Assembly: GCA_902785295.1 (NCBI GenBank)
Contig: CACZYK010000008.1
Span: 1-46,465, forward strand
Length of the DNA: 46,465 bases
Direction of reading: 5' to 3'
DNA from: an uncultured Clostridium sp.
Lineage (GTDB): Bacteria; Bacillota; Clostridia; Clostridiales; Clostridiaceae
The notes beneath the pieces were generated by a model. That model was not told where the DNA came from, searched no databases, and worked only from the letters and a program-made list of their open reading frames with translations. Both the position numbers and the translations under genes were made by a program. Within the stretch, counting starts at the first letter, position 1. The number at the start of each line of letters is the position of its first letter. Shown here in pieces: positions 34,349 to 43,371 of this stretch.

Positions 34349-34768
34349 ATGGTGAAGAAGGCAGTAATAAGTGTTATAAGTAATGCTAATGTTGAAGATG
34401 ATGATATGATAGAAGTAATATCACCTGGAACCTTTGAAAAGGTAGAAGAAGGCTATAAAGCTATTTATGAAGAAACAGAAATTTCAGGAATGGAAGGAAC
34501 AACTACAATACTTACAATACAAGAAAACCAAGTAATATTAGAAAGAGAAGGAACAACTTCTACAAAAATGATATTTAATGAAGATGAAGATTCTATATCA
34601 TTATATAATACTCCATATGGAATGTTAGAAATAACTATTATTACTAATAATCTAAATATTCAAATGGGAGAAGACGGTGGAAAACTTGACATAGAATATG
34701 AAATGTCAGTCTATGGACAACCTTCTTTTAATACAAAATTATCTTTAAATATTAAAGTTCAAGAATAA
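34349..34768 (+). CDS. DUF1934 beta-barrel protein (YwiB-like)
   Basis: A 139-residue DUF1934 protein, predicted calycin-like beta barrel, cytosolic. KAVISVISNA at the start, YEETEISGMEGTTTIL and MEYEMSVYGQ-type ending (here IEYEMSVYGQPSFN) fit the family. The start follows GGGAGG. It is 18 bases after the PP-loop gene, so cotranscribed. Biochemical function is unknown for the family. Confidence 0.8.
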   Translation: MVKKAVISVISNANVEDDDMIEVISPGTFEKVEEGYKAIYEETEISGMEGTTTILTIQENQVILEREGTTSTKMIFNEDEDSISLYNTPYGMLEITIITNNLNIQMGEDGGKLDIEYEMSVYGQPSFNTKLSLNIKVQE

Positions 34769-34774
34769 AATAAA

Positions 34775-34852
34775 GGGGCTGTCGCATTAAGAAAAATTAA
34801 TAGACTATATATTGTTATAAAATTTTTTGTGCAACAGTCATGAGACAGTCCC
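34775..34852. mobile_element. Short MITE-like element with IS1182-type ends
   Basis: The 78-base segment is bounded by GGGGCTGTCGCAT and ATGAGACAGTCCC, inverted repeats that pair at 12 of 13 positions. The ends look like the GGGxCTGTCTCA termini of IS1182-type elements. There is no transposase inside. No clear target duplication is visible. It could also fold as a long hairpin after the DUF1934 gene. Confidence 0.45.
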
Positions 34853-34917
34853 ATTTTAAACATAACTTTTCATAATTATAGATAAATAGTAAATAATTTT
34901 TGAATTAATTCAAAAGT

Positions 34918-34946
34918 TTGCTAAAATAAAGAAAAAAAGTTATAAT
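34918..34946 (+). promoter_or_regulatory. Sigma-A-type promoter of rho
   Basis: TTGCTA (34918-34923), a 17-base spacer, perfect TATAAT (34941-34946). It leaves a leader of about 100 bases before rho, long enough for the autoregulation known for rho genes. Confidence 0.65.
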
Positions 34947-35052
34947 AATAATATAACTATAATTTTCACATCTATATTCATTTCAGTAATATTCAAATTA
35001 ATTTCAATTTTTACATAAATATAATAAATACTACTTTGGAGGTGGTGTAACT

Positions 35053-36435
35053 TTGTCAAAAGAACAATATGATAATATGACTTTATTAGAGCTTAAAGAA
35101 ATTGCTAAAGAATTAGGAATTAAGAATATATCTAAGTTTAAAAAAAGTCAATTAATAGAAGAAATAGCAAAGTTAAAAATAAATAGTATAAATAAAAATG
35201 GTGTAGTACTTACAGAAAAAATAGCACCTAAAACAGTTCAACCAACAGAAAATAATATAAAGAATAATAAACTTGAAATTAAAGCTGAAAAAAAAGAAGA
35301 ATTAAAAAATATAATTCAGGATTCTAATGGAGCTAGAGGTATTTTAGAAATACTAGAAAATAATAGTTTTGGTTTTTTAAGATGTAAAAATTATCTTACA
35401 AGTAGTGAAGATATATATGTATCTCCAGCTCAAATAAGAAGATTTAACCTTAAAACTGGAGATGAAATAATAGGAAAAGTAAGAGAAGCTAAGGAAGGAG
35501 AAAAATTTAAAGCTTTATTGTATGTAGAAAAAGTAAATGGAGAAGCTCCTGAAAAAGCAGTAGGAAGAAAAAACTTTGAAAATCTTGTACCTATATATCC
35601 AAATGAAAGAATAAAATTAGAAACAAAATCTTCAGATTTATCTTCAAGGCTTATGGATATAATATGTCCAATTGGAAAAGGTCAAAGAGGAGTTATAGTG
35701 GCTCCACCAAAAGCAGGAAAAACAACTCTTTTAAAAAAGATAGCTCAAAGCATATCAACTAATAACCCAGAAATTGTATTATTAGTTCTTTTAATTGATG
35801 AAAGACCAGAAGAAGTTACAGATATGCAAAGAAGTATAAATGGGGAAGTTATATATTCTACTTTTGATGAGGAACCTCAAAATCATGCAAAGGTATCTCA
35901 GATAGTATTGGAAAGAGCTAAGAGAATTGTAGAGCAAGGAAAGGATGTAGTTATTCTATTGGATAGTTTAACTAGATTATCAAGAGCATATAATTTAACT
36001 GTTACTCCAAGTGGAAGAACACTGTCTGGAGGTTTAGACCCATCAGCATTAATAATGCCAAAGAAATTTTTTGGAGCTGCAAGAAACATAGAAAATGGTG
36101 GAAGTTTAACAATATTAGCAACAGCACTTGTAGATACAGGTTCTAGAATGGATGATATGATTTTTGAAGAATTTAAAGGCACAGGAAACATGGAAGTTCA
36201 TTTAGATAGAAAACTTCAAGAAAGAAGAATATTCCCAGCAATTGACATATATAAATCAGGAACAAGAAAAGAAGACTTACTTCTTTCTGAAGATGAAAAA
36301 GAGGTGGCATATGCTATAAGAAAGCAGATGTATAAGGATGGCAATATAGAAAATATAACTGAGAATATAATAAATATTTTATCTAAGACTAAAAATAATG
36401 ATGAATTTATAAGAACCTTCCAAAAGAAAAAATAG
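35053..36435 (+). CDS. rho: Transcription termination factor Rho
   Basis: A 460-residue hexameric RNA-dependent ATPase. The N-terminal Rho_N helices ([15 protein letters not shown]) come first, then a Lys/Asn-rich linker (about 55-95). The RNA-binding cold-shock domain (about 98-165) has [15 protein letters not shown]. The ATPase has Walker [19 protein letters not shown] and a conserved PSGRTLSGG. Start is TTG 35053, at correct distance from GGAGGTGG; the first ATG is eight codons in and has no ribosome site. It is monocistronic, and its end faces rpmE. Confidence 0.95.
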   Translation: MSKEQYDNMTLLELKEIAKELGIKNISKFKKSQLIEEIAKLKINSINKNGVVLTEKIAPKTVQPTENNIKNNKLEIKAEKKEELKNIIQDSNGARGILEILENNSFGFLRCKNYLTSSEDIYVSPAQIRRFNLKTGDEIIGKVREAKEGEKFKALLYVEKVNGEAPEKAVGRKNFENLVPIYPNERIKLETKSSDLSSRLMDIICPIGKGQRGVIVAPPKAGKTTLLKKIAQSISTNNPEIVLLVLLIDERPEEVTDMQRSINGEVIYSTFDEEPQNHAKVSQIVLERAKRIVEQGKDVVILLDSLTRLSRAYNLTVTPSGRTLSGGLDPSALIMPKKFFGAARNIENGGSLTILATALVDTGSRMDDMIFEEFKGTGNMEVHLDRKLQERRIFPAIDIYKSGTRKEDLLLSEDEKEVAYAIRKQMYKDGNIENITENIINILSKTKNNDEFIRTFQKKK

Positions 36436-36443
36436 AAAAGAAA

Positions 36444-36476
36444 AAGGAAAGACTAAGTCTTTCCTTAAATTTTTTA
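36444..36476. terminator. Bidirectional terminator between rho and rpmE
   Basis: AAGGAAAGA (36444-36452) pairs with TCTTTCCTT (36458-36466) around CTAAG. A T-rich tract follows on the plus strand and an A tract precedes it, so it can end both convergent genes. Confidence 0.85.
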
Positions 36477-36677
36477 CTTAAGATTAAATCTCTTATTGAA
36501 TTTGTCAACTCTACCGCCAACATCAACGATTTTTTGCTTACCAGTGAAGAATGGGTGGCACTTAGAGCATATTTCTACTTTTAGTTCATCTTTAACAGAA
36601 CCTGTTATAAAAGTATTTCCACATGCACACTTAACTACTGCTTCATGGTTATAATTTGGATGTATGCCTTGTTTCAT
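36474..36677 (-). CDS. rpmE: Ribosomal protein L31, zinc-binding type
   Basis: A 67-residue L31 of the large subunit. The zinc-ligand Cys residues lie in CACGN and CSKCHPFF, so this is the C+ (zinc) form. The ending [13 protein letters not shown] is typical. The ATG at 36677 follows GAGGTGAAA on the minus strand; an upstream in-frame TTG (36695) is rejected because the ribosome site lies between. It is monocistronic with its own promoter. Confidence 0.95.
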   Translation of the reverse strand: MKQGIHPNYNHEAVVKCACGNTFITGSVKDELKVEICSKCHPFFTGKQKIVDVGGRVDKFNKRFNLK

Positions 36678-36736
36678 TAATTTCACCTCTTTCAATAAAA
36701 ATCTTCAAAACGAAAATTCATTTAAACAACTATTAT

Positions 36737-36765
36737 AGTGTAGCATACAACTCAATTACAGTCAA
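36737..36765 (-). promoter_or_regulatory. Sigma-A-type promoter of rpmE
   Basis: On the minus strand TTGACT (plus 36760-36765), a 17-base spacer, TACACT (plus 36737-36742). It is 60 bases before the rpmE start. Confidence 0.55.
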
Positions 36766-36845
36766 TATAAGTAAGAAATAAAAAAAACTTTTTATGGCTA
36801 AAAGATAATGTTATAATAGAAATCATACTTAAGGAGAATTACAAA

Positions 36846-37439
36846 ATGAGTAAATTATATTTTAGATATGGAGCAATGAATTCAGGAAAATCAACACATT
36901 TAATGCAGGTTGCATATAATTATGAAGAAAGAGGAATGAACGTATTATTATTAAAGCCTGAGATAGATAAAAAGGGAGAGAATTTTTTAGTATCTCGTCT
37001 AGGAGTTTCAAGAAAGGTTGATATAATAATAAAAAAAGAGGATAATGTATTTGAAATAATAAAGAAATATATAGAAGAAAAGAAAAAAATACATTGCATA
37101 TTAATTGATGAGGTTCAATTTTTTACAGCATTACAAATAGATGAATTATTTGAAATTGCTGTAAAGCTTGATATACCAGTTATAAGCTATGGATTAAGAA
37201 CTGATTTTAAAATGAATGGTTTTGAAGGAAGCACAAGGTTGCTTTTAATAGCTCATAGCATAGAAGAAATGAAAACAATTTGTAAATGTGGAAATAAAGC
37301 TGTATTTAATGCAAGAAAAATAAATGGAAAGTTTGTATTTTCTGGTGAACAAGTAGCAATAGATAATAGTGATAATGTTGAATATGAATCATTATGTGGA
37401 AAATGCTACTTTAAATATATGAATAAAAGTAATTTGTAA
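36846..37439 (+). CDS. tdk: Thymidine kinase
   Basis: A 197-residue type II thymidine kinase for dT salvage. The P loop is GAMNSGKSTHL, LIDEVQFF is the Walker B-like catalytic region, and CKCGNKA plus CGKCYFK hold four Cys for the structural zinc. Length is typical. AAGGAG precedes the ATG. It starts a long run of same-strand housekeeping genes, with DUF1385 six bases downstream. Confidence 0.95.
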   Translation: MSKLYFRYGAMNSGKSTHLMQVAYNYEERGMNVLLLKPEIDKKGENFLVSRLGVSRKVDIIIKKEDNVFEIIKKYIEEKKKIHCILIDEVQFFTALQIDELFEIAVKLDIPVISYGLRTDFKMNGFEGSTRLLLIAHSIEEMKTICKCGNKAVFNARKINGKFVFSGEQVAIDNSDNVEYESLCGKCYFKYMNKSNL

Positions 37440-37454
37440 AGGTGTGTGAGAATT

Positions 37455-38432
37455 TTGAGAAAATGTAATGTTGGAGGTCAGGCAATTATAGAAGGCGTAA
37501 TGATGAAAGGCGCTAAATGTACTGCTATGGCTGTAAGAAAACCAAATGGAGAAATAGAAATTAAGAGAGAAGAAAATACGTCGATAATAAAGAAATATAA
37601 ATTTTTAAATGTACCTTTAGTAAGAGGAATATTTGTATTAATAGAATCTCTTATATCTGGTATGAAAGCATTAAATTATTCTGCAAGTTTCTTTGATGAT
37701 GAAGAGGAGGAAGATTCAGAACCATCTAAGTTTGACCAATGGGTAAATAGTAAATTTGAAAAATTAGAAAAAAAATTTGGCGAAGAAAAGATAATGAATG
37801 CTATATCTGGTATTTCTATTACAATAGGAGTATTGATGGCAGTAGTATTATTTATGATTATTCCTACTTTTATAGCATCACTTTTTAAAGGATTTGTTAA
37901 AAATACAGTAATACTTCATTTAATAGAAGCTGTTATAAAAGTTGCTATTTTAATTACATATATGTGGCTAATAGGAAAGATGGATGATATGAATAGAATG
38001 TATCAATATCATGGTGCAGAACATAAGACTATATTTTGTTATGAAAATGAAAAACCATTAACAGTGGAAAATGTAAAAGAATTTACAAGATTTCATCCAA
38101 GATGTGGAACAAACTTTTTATTTTTAACAATGTTTATAAGTATAATAGTATATGCTTTTACTGGTTGGGGAAATTTAATTCAAAGAATATTATTTAGAAT
38201 AATTTTACTTCCAATTGTTGCAGGTATAACTTATGAGGTAATAAGATGGCTTGGAAAGAACAACAGCAAGCTTGCTAAAATAGTTGCATATCCAGGATTA
38301 AAGCTTCAAGAATTAACTACAAGAGAGCCAGATGCTTCCCAAATAGAAGTAGCAATAGCATCTTTAAAAGCAGCAGAAGGAATTGATGGAGAGGAAACAA
38401 TAAAGAAATCTTCAGAAAAAGAGTGTATTTAG
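37455..38432 (+). CDS. DUF1385 membrane protein (YqhQ-like)
   Basis: A 325-residue integral membrane protein of the DUF1385/YqhQ family. The signature CNVGGQAIIEGVMMKG opens the protein. Three to four hydrophobic spans lie at about 118-150, 155-178 and 222-265, and YHGAEHKT plus FHPRCGTNF are strictly conserved. TTG 37455 gives MRKCNVGGQ, as in homologues, at proper distance from AAGGTG; the GTG at 37446 lies too close. It precedes prmC, a conserved Firmicutes arrangement. Function is unknown. Confidence 0.82.
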   Translation: MRKCNVGGQAIIEGVMMKGAKCTAMAVRKPNGEIEIKREENTSIIKKYKFLNVPLVRGIFVLIESLISGMKALNYSASFFDDEEEEDSEPSKFDQWVNSKFEKLEKKFGEEKIMNAISGISITIGVLMAVVLFMIIPTFIASLFKGFVKNTVILHLIEAVIKVAILITYMWLIGKMDDMNRMYQYHGAEHKTIFCYENEKPLTVENVKEFTRFHPRCGTNFLFLTMFISIIVYAFTGWGNLIQRILFRIILLPIVAGITYEVIRWLGKNNSKLAKIVAYPGLKLQELTTREPDASQIEVAIASLKAAEGIDGEETIKKSSEKECI

Positions 38433-38440
38433 GAGGAATA

Positions 38441-39295
38441 ATGAATATAGGTTCTTTATTAAATTTAGCTACTAAAATGCTTAAATCTAAAGAAATAGAT
38501 ACAGCAAGATTAGATTCTCAGCTTATATTAGGAAATGTGTTAAGTAAAGATAAAATTTATTTAATGATAAATAGTAGTGAAGAAGTAGAAAAAGAAAAAG
38601 AAGAGGAATTTTTAAATCTTATAAACAAAAGAATGGAAAATATGCCTGTAAGATATATTTTAGGAGAAGTAGATTTTATGGGACTAGATTTTTACATAGA
38701 GGAAGGAGTTCTTATTCCTAGAAGTGACACTGAGGTTTTAGTAGAAGAAGTTTTAAAAATCATAGAAGAAGATAAAAAATTATATGTTTGTGATTTGTGC
38801 TCAGGAAGTGGAGCAATAGGAATCTCACTTGCTTATTATAGAAAAAATATAATAGTAGATTTAATTGACTTTTATGAAAAGCCAGAAGAAATATCAAAAA
38901 AAAATATTGTAAAAAACAACTTAGAAAATCAAGTGAAATTTATAAAAAGTGATTTACTTAAAGAACCAATAAAAGAGTTAAAAAAATATGATATCATTGT
39001 TTCTAATCCACCATATATAAAAGAAGATGTAATAGAAACTCTTATGGATGATGTAAAAAATTATGAACCAAAAAGTGCCTTAAGTGGAGGAGACAGTGGA
39101 TTAATTTTTTATGAAAGAATAGTAGAAGAAAGTAAAAAAGTTTTAAAAGAAAATGGAATATTAGCTTTTGAAATAGGTTATGATCAAGGTGATTCTGTAA
39201 GTAATATCATGAAAAATAATGGATATATAGATATAAAAGTGGTGAAAGACTTGGCAGGATTAGACAGAGTAGTAATTGGCAGGTTTTCTCCTTGA
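38441..39295 (+). CDS. prmC: Release factor glutamine methyltransferase
   Basis: A 284-residue PrmC/HemK that methylates the Gln of the GGQ motif in release factors. It has an N-terminal helical domain (1-75) and a SAM-binding domain with DLCSGSGAIG and the catalytic SNPPYI. The ATG at 38441 follows AGGAGG; the longer ORF from 38423 is rejected. The methylation target prfA is the next gene, 61 bases on. Confidence 0.95.
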   Translation: MNIGSLLNLATKMLKSKEIDTARLDSQLILGNVLSKDKIYLMINSSEEVEKEKEEEFLNLINKRMENMPVRYILGEVDFMGLDFYIEEGVLIPRSDTEVLVEEVLKIIEEDKKLYVCDLCSGSGAIGISLAYYRKNIIVDLIDFYEKPEEISKKNIVKNNLENQVKFIKSDLLKEPIKELKKYDIIVSNPPYIKEDVIETLMDDVKNYEPKSALSGGDSGLIFYERIVEESKKVLKENGILAFEIGYDQGDSVSNIMKNNGYIDIKVVKDLAGLDRVVIGRFSP

Positions 39296-39356
39296 TTAAA
39301 TAGAAATGTGTATGATATAATAATTAAATGTGAAAAATAAATTACGGAGTGATAAC

Positions 39357-40439
39357 ATGTTATTAGATAAATTAGCATTTATAGAGAATAAATATGATGA
39401 ATTATCTGTAAAAATAAGCGATCCTTCCATCATGGCAAATCAAAATGAATGGAGAAAGTTATGTAAGGAACACGCTGAATTAGAGATTATAGTTAATGCA
39501 TATAGAGAATATAAAAAGGTCATAGAAGACTTAGAAGCAGATAAAGAAATGATTCAAGAAGAAACAGACAAAGAAATGAAAGAAATGCTTCAAGAAGAAA
39601 TTTCTGATTTGACAGAAAAAGAAAAAGAACTAGACAATAAAATTCAAATATTATTATTACCAAAAGACCCTAATGACGAGAAAAATGTTTTCGTTGAAAT
39701 AAGAGGTGGTGCAGGTGGAGAAGAAGCTGCTTTATTTGCATCAAACTTATTTAGAATGTATACAAGATATGCAGAAAACAATAGATGGGCAGTTGAAGTT
39801 ATGAGCTTAAATGAAACTGACCTTGGTGGAATAAAAGAAGTTGTATTTATGATAAAGGGTTCAGGAGCTTATTCAAAGCTTAAATATGAAAGTGGAGTAC
39901 ATAGAGTACAAAGAGTTCCAGATACAGAATCAAGTGGAAGAATACATACATCAACAGCTACAGTAGCAGTTCTTCCAGAAGTAGATGATGTAGATATAGA
40001 AATAAATGAAAAAGACTTAAAGATAGATGTATTTAGAGCTTCTGGTAATGGTGGTCAATGTGTTAATACCACAGACTCAGCTGTTAGAATGACTCATATA
40101 CCTACAGGATTAGTAGTTTCATGTCAAGATGAAAAGTCACAGTTAAAAAATAAGGAAAAGGCTTTAAAAATATTAAGAGCAAGACTTTATGAACAAGCAG
40201 AGGCCGAGAGAGCAGCAGGAATAGCAGAAGATAGAAAGAGTCAAGTTGGAACTGGTGATAGAAGTGAAAGAATAAGAACATATAACTATCCACAAGGAAG
40301 AGTTACTGATCATAGAATAGGATTAACTTTATATAAGCTTGAATCTTTCTTAGATGGAGATTTAGATGAAGTTATAAATGCATTAATTACTGCAGATCAG
40401 GCAGAAAAGATGAAAAAAATGGGAAACACAGAAATGTAG
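39357..40439 (+). CDS. prfA: Peptide chain release factor 1
   Basis: A 360-residue RF1 reading UAA/UAG. Domain 3 carries [15 protein letters not shown] with the GGQ loop, the substrate of PrmC. The codon-recognition region is at about 185-195. The ATG at 39357 follows CGGAGTG. It is followed at once by a hairpin at 40450-40481. Confidence 0.95.
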   Translation: MLLDKLAFIENKYDELSVKISDPSIMANQNEWRKLCKEHAELEIIVNAYREYKKVIEDLEADKEMIQEETDKEMKEMLQEEISDLTEKEKELDNKIQILLLPKDPNDEKNVFVEIRGGAGGEEAALFASNLFRMYTRYAENNRWAVEVMSLNETDLGGIKEVVFMIKGSGAYSKLKYESGVHRVQRVPDTESSGRIHTSTATVAVLPEVDDVDIEINEKDLKIDVFRASGNGGQCVNTTDSAVRMTHIPTGLVVSCQDEKSQLKNKEKALKILRARLYEQAEAERAAGIAEDRKSQVGTGDRSERIRTYNYPQGRVTDHRIGLTLYKLESFLDGDLDEVINALITADQAEKMKKMGNTEM

Positions 40440-40449
40440 CATAAAAAAG

Positions 40450-40481
40450 AGCCTTGCATTAATATAATGTAAGGCTTTTAT
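40450..40481 (+). terminator. Terminator after prfA
   Basis: A 12-bp stem AGCCTTGCATTA (40450-40461) / TAATGTAAGGCT (40465-40476), one G-U, then TTTATT. It is probably leaky, since the next gene starts 22 bases later without an obvious promoter. Confidence 0.7.
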
Positions 40482-40502
40482 TCTAACTGGAGGGTTTATT
40501 TA

Positions 40503-41090
40503 ATGGATATATATAAGGTTATAAAAATGGAAAAAAAGTCTTTAAAAAGATTCTATAAATTAATGGGAATATTATTCATAGGATTACCCCTTTCAGTATA
40601 CTTAACAGGAGTAAGGACAATATTTTTTTTAGTTTATTTGTTAATAATTGAACTTTTGATTATTTCAGCGGTTATAAATAAATTAAATTATTATTCATTA
40701 AAATATAGTTATAATGCAAATAAGCTTAATATAAAAAATGGATTATTTGCTAATAATAACTTGATTTTATGTGATAAGGTAATTTTAGTTCACACAGAAA
40801 AAATGGAAAGTGATATGGAAATAATCATAATAAGTACAATGAATTTTAGAAATAAAAATTTAAGACCAGTAGTAAATGGATTTCTAAAAAAATATCCTAA
40901 GGTGGATGAGGAATTAAAAAAAATATCAAATGGCGATAATCAGCAAACATATTATTTCCAAATTATAAGAAAGGGAGGATTAATTAAATACTTACTACTA
41001 GATACTATATATAAAAATTGTGTTAAAGCTATTTATACAAATGATAGTATTCAAAATATAAAAATAGCAAGAGGACAGACTTTAGTATAA
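40503..41090 (+). CDS. Small membrane protein between prfA and sua5, unknown
   Basis: A 195-residue protein with two close hydrophobic segments (about residues 22-37 and 41-58), then a soluble Lys/Asn-rich domain with mixed beta/alpha character and an ending without known motif. The layout resembles bPH-type membrane proteins, but I cannot confirm this. The ATG follows CTGGAGGG. It sits 16 bases before sua5 in the prmC-prfA-sua5 run, so it is probably cotranscribed. Confidence 0.65.
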   Translation: MDIYKVIKMEKKSLKRFYKLMGILFIGLPLSVYLTGVRTIFFLVYLLIIELLIISAVINKLNYYSLKYSYNANKLNIKNGLFANNNLILCDKVILVHTEKMESDMEIIIISTMNFRNKNLRPVVNGFLKKYPKVDEELKKISNGDNQQTYYFQIIRKGGLIKYLLLDTIYKNCVKAIYTNDSIQNIKIARGQTLV

Positions 41091-41106
41091 AAAAGGAAGG
41101 ATTATT

Positions 41107-41760
41107 TTGAAAACTGAAATAGAGTTAATCAAAGATATTAATAAAGATAGCTATCTTATAGAAAAAGCAGCAACAGTTATAAAAAATGGAGGAATTGTGG
41201 CATTCCCTACTGAAACTGTTTATGGACTAGGAGCAAATGCTTTAAATGAAGAAGCAGTAAAGAAGATATTTGAAGCTAAAGGAAGACCACAGGACAATCC
41301 ATTAATAATACATGTTTCAAATAAAAATTTAGATAAATATGTTAAAGATATACCAGAATGTGCAAAAATAATGATGGAAAAATTTTGGCCAGGGCCACTT
41401 ACAATAATTTTAAATAAAAAAGATATAATTCCAAATGTAACAAGTGCAAATCTTAAAAGTGTAGGTGTAAGAATGCCAAGTGAGCCTATTGCTTTAAAAT
41501 TAATAGAAATGTCTGAAGTACCAATAGCTGCACCATCTGCTAATATAAGCGGAAGACCAAGTCCAACAGATGTAGAAAGATGTATAGAAGACTTAGATGG
41601 AAGAGTAGATTTTATATTAGGGGGAAATAAAAGCAAAGTTGGAGTTGAATCAACAATAGTTGACTGCACTGTAAATCCTCCAGTTGTTTTAAGACCAGGA
41701 GGAATTACTCTTGAAATGCTTAAGGAACAGAAGACTTTAAACCTAAAGCTCCAGGAATGA
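41107..41760 (+). CDS. sua5: Sua5 N-terminal (YrdC) domain, threonylcarbamoyl-AMP synthase
   Basis: A 217-residue YrdC domain that makes threonylcarbamoyl-AMP from Thr, bicarbonate and ATP, feeding TsaD. GGIVAFPTETVYGLG, KGRP.DNPLI, APSAN and LRPGGIT are intact. Start TTG 41107 follows AAAGGAAGG. After LRPGGITLEMLKEQ the frame runs into a TGA at 41758, whereas the -1 frame continues as PKAPGMKYRHYAPK, the normal Sua5 linker. The switch point is TTTAAAC (41736-41742). The gene is therefore split by a frameshift near the linker, or joined by recoding. The YrdC domain alone is active in TsaC-type bacteria. Confidence 0.88.
   Translation: MKTEIELIKDINKDSYLIEKAATVIKNGGIVAFPTETVYGLGANALNEEAVKKIFEAKGRPQDNPLIIHVSNKNLDKYVKDIPECAKIMMEKFWPGPLTIILNKKDIIPNVTSANLKSVGVRMPSEPIALKLIEMSEVPIAAPSANISGRPSPTDVERCIEDLDGRVDFILGGNKSKVGVESTIVDCTVNPPVVLRPGGITLEMLKEQKTLNLKLQE
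41736..41742 (+). promoter_or_regulatory. Candidate -1 ribosomal frameshift site in sua5
   Basis: TTTAAAC, read T-TTA-AAC in the upstream frame, is a canonical X-XXY-YYZ slippery heptamer. AAGGA lies nine bases upstream (41722-41726), a spacing like the stimulatory Shine-Dalgarno of dnaX. A -1 slip joins the two Sua5 parts into a protein of about 334 residues. Confidence 0.4.
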
Positions 41761-42110
41761 AGTATAGACATTATGCACCAAAAGCAAAAGTAAGAATCAT
41801 TTTAGGAGAAAATGAAAAAGTAGTTGAAAAAATTAATGAAATGATACACAATTATATGGAAGAAGGTAAGCGAGTAGGAGTACTTGCTTCAGAAGAAAAT
41901 AATAAAAAGTATATAAGTAAGGATATAATAACATTAGGAAGTAGTAAGGATTTATCTATAATAGCACAAAATTTATTTGAGGCTTTAAGAAGCTTTGATG
42001 ACAAAGGTGTAGATATAGTTTTATCTGAGGCTTTTGAAGAAAAAGGTATCGGAATTGCTGTTATGAATAGACTAAAAAAGGCAGCAGGATATGATATAAT
42101 TAATATTTAA
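41757..42110 (+). CDS. Sua5 C-terminal domain, separate reading frame
   Basis: 117 residues starting MKYRHYAPKAKVRIIL, the linker and C-terminal Rossmann-like domain of Sua5, ending AVMNRLKKAAGYD as in full-length proteins. The ATG overlaps the TGA of the YrdC frame as ATGA (41757-41760), so it could be made by coupled reinitiation. Alternatively it is reached by -1 frameshifting at 41736. No ribosome site of its own is at proper spacing. In intact Sua5 this domain closes over the active site. It may be a real split, recoding, a recent frameshift mutation or a sequencing error. Confidence 0.75.
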   Translation: MKYRHYAPKAKVRIILGENEKVVEKINEMIHNYMEEGKRVGVLASEENNKKYISKDIITLGSSKDLSIIAQNLFEALRSFDDKGVDIVLSEAFEEKGIGIAVMNRLKKAAGYDIINI

Positions 42111-42128
42111 ATTTGGAGGTTATATATT

Positions 42129-42578
42129 ATGAAAATAGCATTAGGATGCGACCATGGTGGAATTAATTTAAAAAAGGAAATAATTAAATATTTAGAAAGT
42201 GAAGGATATGAATTTAAAGATTTTGGAACATATACTACAGATTCTTGCGATTATCCAGATTATGCTCTTCCAGTAGCAGAAGCAGTAGCAAATAAAGAAT
42301 TTGATTTTGGAATACTAATTTGTGGAACAGGTATTGGAATTGGAATTGCAGCAAATAAGGTTCCAGGAATAAGAGCAGCGTTATGTTCAGACACATTTAG
42401 TGCTCATGCAACAAGACAACACAATGATGCTAATATTTTAACAATGGGAGAAAGAGTAGTTGGACCAGGTCTTGCTATAGATATAGTAAAAACATTTTTA
42501 AATTCTTCATTTGAAGGAGATAGACATATAAAAAGAATAAATAAAATTACTGAAATTGAGAAAAAATATAATAAATAA
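42129..42578 (+). CDS. rpiB: Ribose 5-phosphate isomerase B
   Basis: A 149-residue RpiB/LacAB-family isomerase interconverting ribose 5-phosphate and ribulose 5-phosphate. IALGCDHGG starts the fold, the catalytic Cys and Thr are in [15 protein letters not shown], and [10 protein letters not shown] is conserved. The ATG follows TTGGAGGT. It lies 18 bases after sua5 and 23 before upp, the same sua5-rpiB-upp order as in many clostridia. Confidence 0.95.
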   Translation: MKIALGCDHGGINLKKEIIKYLESEGYEFKDFGTYTTDSCDYPDYALPVAEAVANKEFDFGILICGTGIGIGIAANKVPGIRAALCSDTFSAHATRQHNDANILTMGERVVGPGLAIDIVKTFLNSSFEGDRHIKRINKITEIEKKYNK

Positions 42579-42601
42579 TAAAACTCATGGAGGTAATAAG
42601 C

Positions 42602-43237
42602 ATGGGAAAAGTAGTAGAAATGAACCACCCATTAATTTTGCATAAACTCTCTATAATAAGAAAAAAAGAAACTAGCACTAAGGATTTTAAACAGTTAGTA
42701 AATGAAATTGCTATGCTTATGGCTTATGAAGTAACTAAAGATTTTGAACTTCAAGATGTGGAAATAGAAACTCCAATATGTAAAACAAAATGTAAAATGT
42801 TAAAAGGTAAAAAAACTGCAATAGTTCCAATATTAAGAGCAGGGCTTGGAATGGTAGACGGAATGCTTAAAATTATACCATCAGCTAAAATTGGTCATAT
42901 AGGATTATATAGGGACGAAAAAACATTGAAGCCAGTAGAGTATTTTTGTAAGCTTCCTAAGGATATTGGAGAAAGAGAAGTAATTGTAGTTGATCCAATG
43001 CTTGCAACAGGTGGCTCTGCTATTGATGCTTTAAATATGCTTAAGGAAAAAGGAGCTAAAAAGATTAGATTTGCTTGCCTTATTGCAGCACCAGAAGGAG
43101 TAGAAGCACTTAAAATAGCTCATCCAGATATAGACATTTATATAGGAAGCATAGATGAAAAGTTAAACGAAAATGGATACATAGTGCCAGGACTTGGCGA
43201 TGCTGGTGATAGATTATTTGGAACATTTGAAGAATAA
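42602..43237 (+). CDS. upp: Uracil phosphoribosyltransferase
   Basis: A 211-residue UPRTase salvaging uracil to UMP with PRPP. The PRPP loop is [11 protein letters not shown], and [11 protein letters not shown] and the C-terminal [10 protein letters not shown] are conserved. The ATG at 42602 follows GGAGGTAA; an upstream in-frame start at 42587 is rejected. A terminator follows. Confidence 0.95.
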   Translation: MGKVVEMNHPLILHKLSIIRKKETSTKDFKQLVNEIAMLMAYEVTKDFELQDVEIETPICKTKCKMLKGKKTAIVPILRAGLGMVDGMLKIIPSAKIGHIGLYRDEKTLKPVEYFCKLPKDIGEREVIVVDPMLATGGSAIDALNMLKEKGAKKIRFACLIAAPEGVEALKIAHPDIDIYIGSIDEKLNENGYIVPGLGDAGDRLFGTFEE

Positions 43238-43266
43238 TTAAGTTAAATGGGTCTATTAATAATATA

Positions 43267-43297
43267 AAAGTCAGAAATTTAATTTCTGGCTTTTTTT
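43267..43297 (+). terminator. Terminator after upp
   Basis: AAAGTCAGAAA (43267-43277) pairs with TTTCTGGCTTT (43283-43293, one G-U), then a run of T. Confidence 0.85.
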
Positions 43298-43371
43298 CTT
43301 TCCAAAAATATTGGAGATAATACAAGATAAGTATATAATATATTTAATCTTGTAATTTTTTTGGAGGAATT

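Noticed and set aside
41220-41771. Minus-strand ORF of 183 codons opposite sua5
   Set aside because: It is antisense to a well-conserved YrdC domain, has no ribosome site, and its composition mirrors the sense codons.
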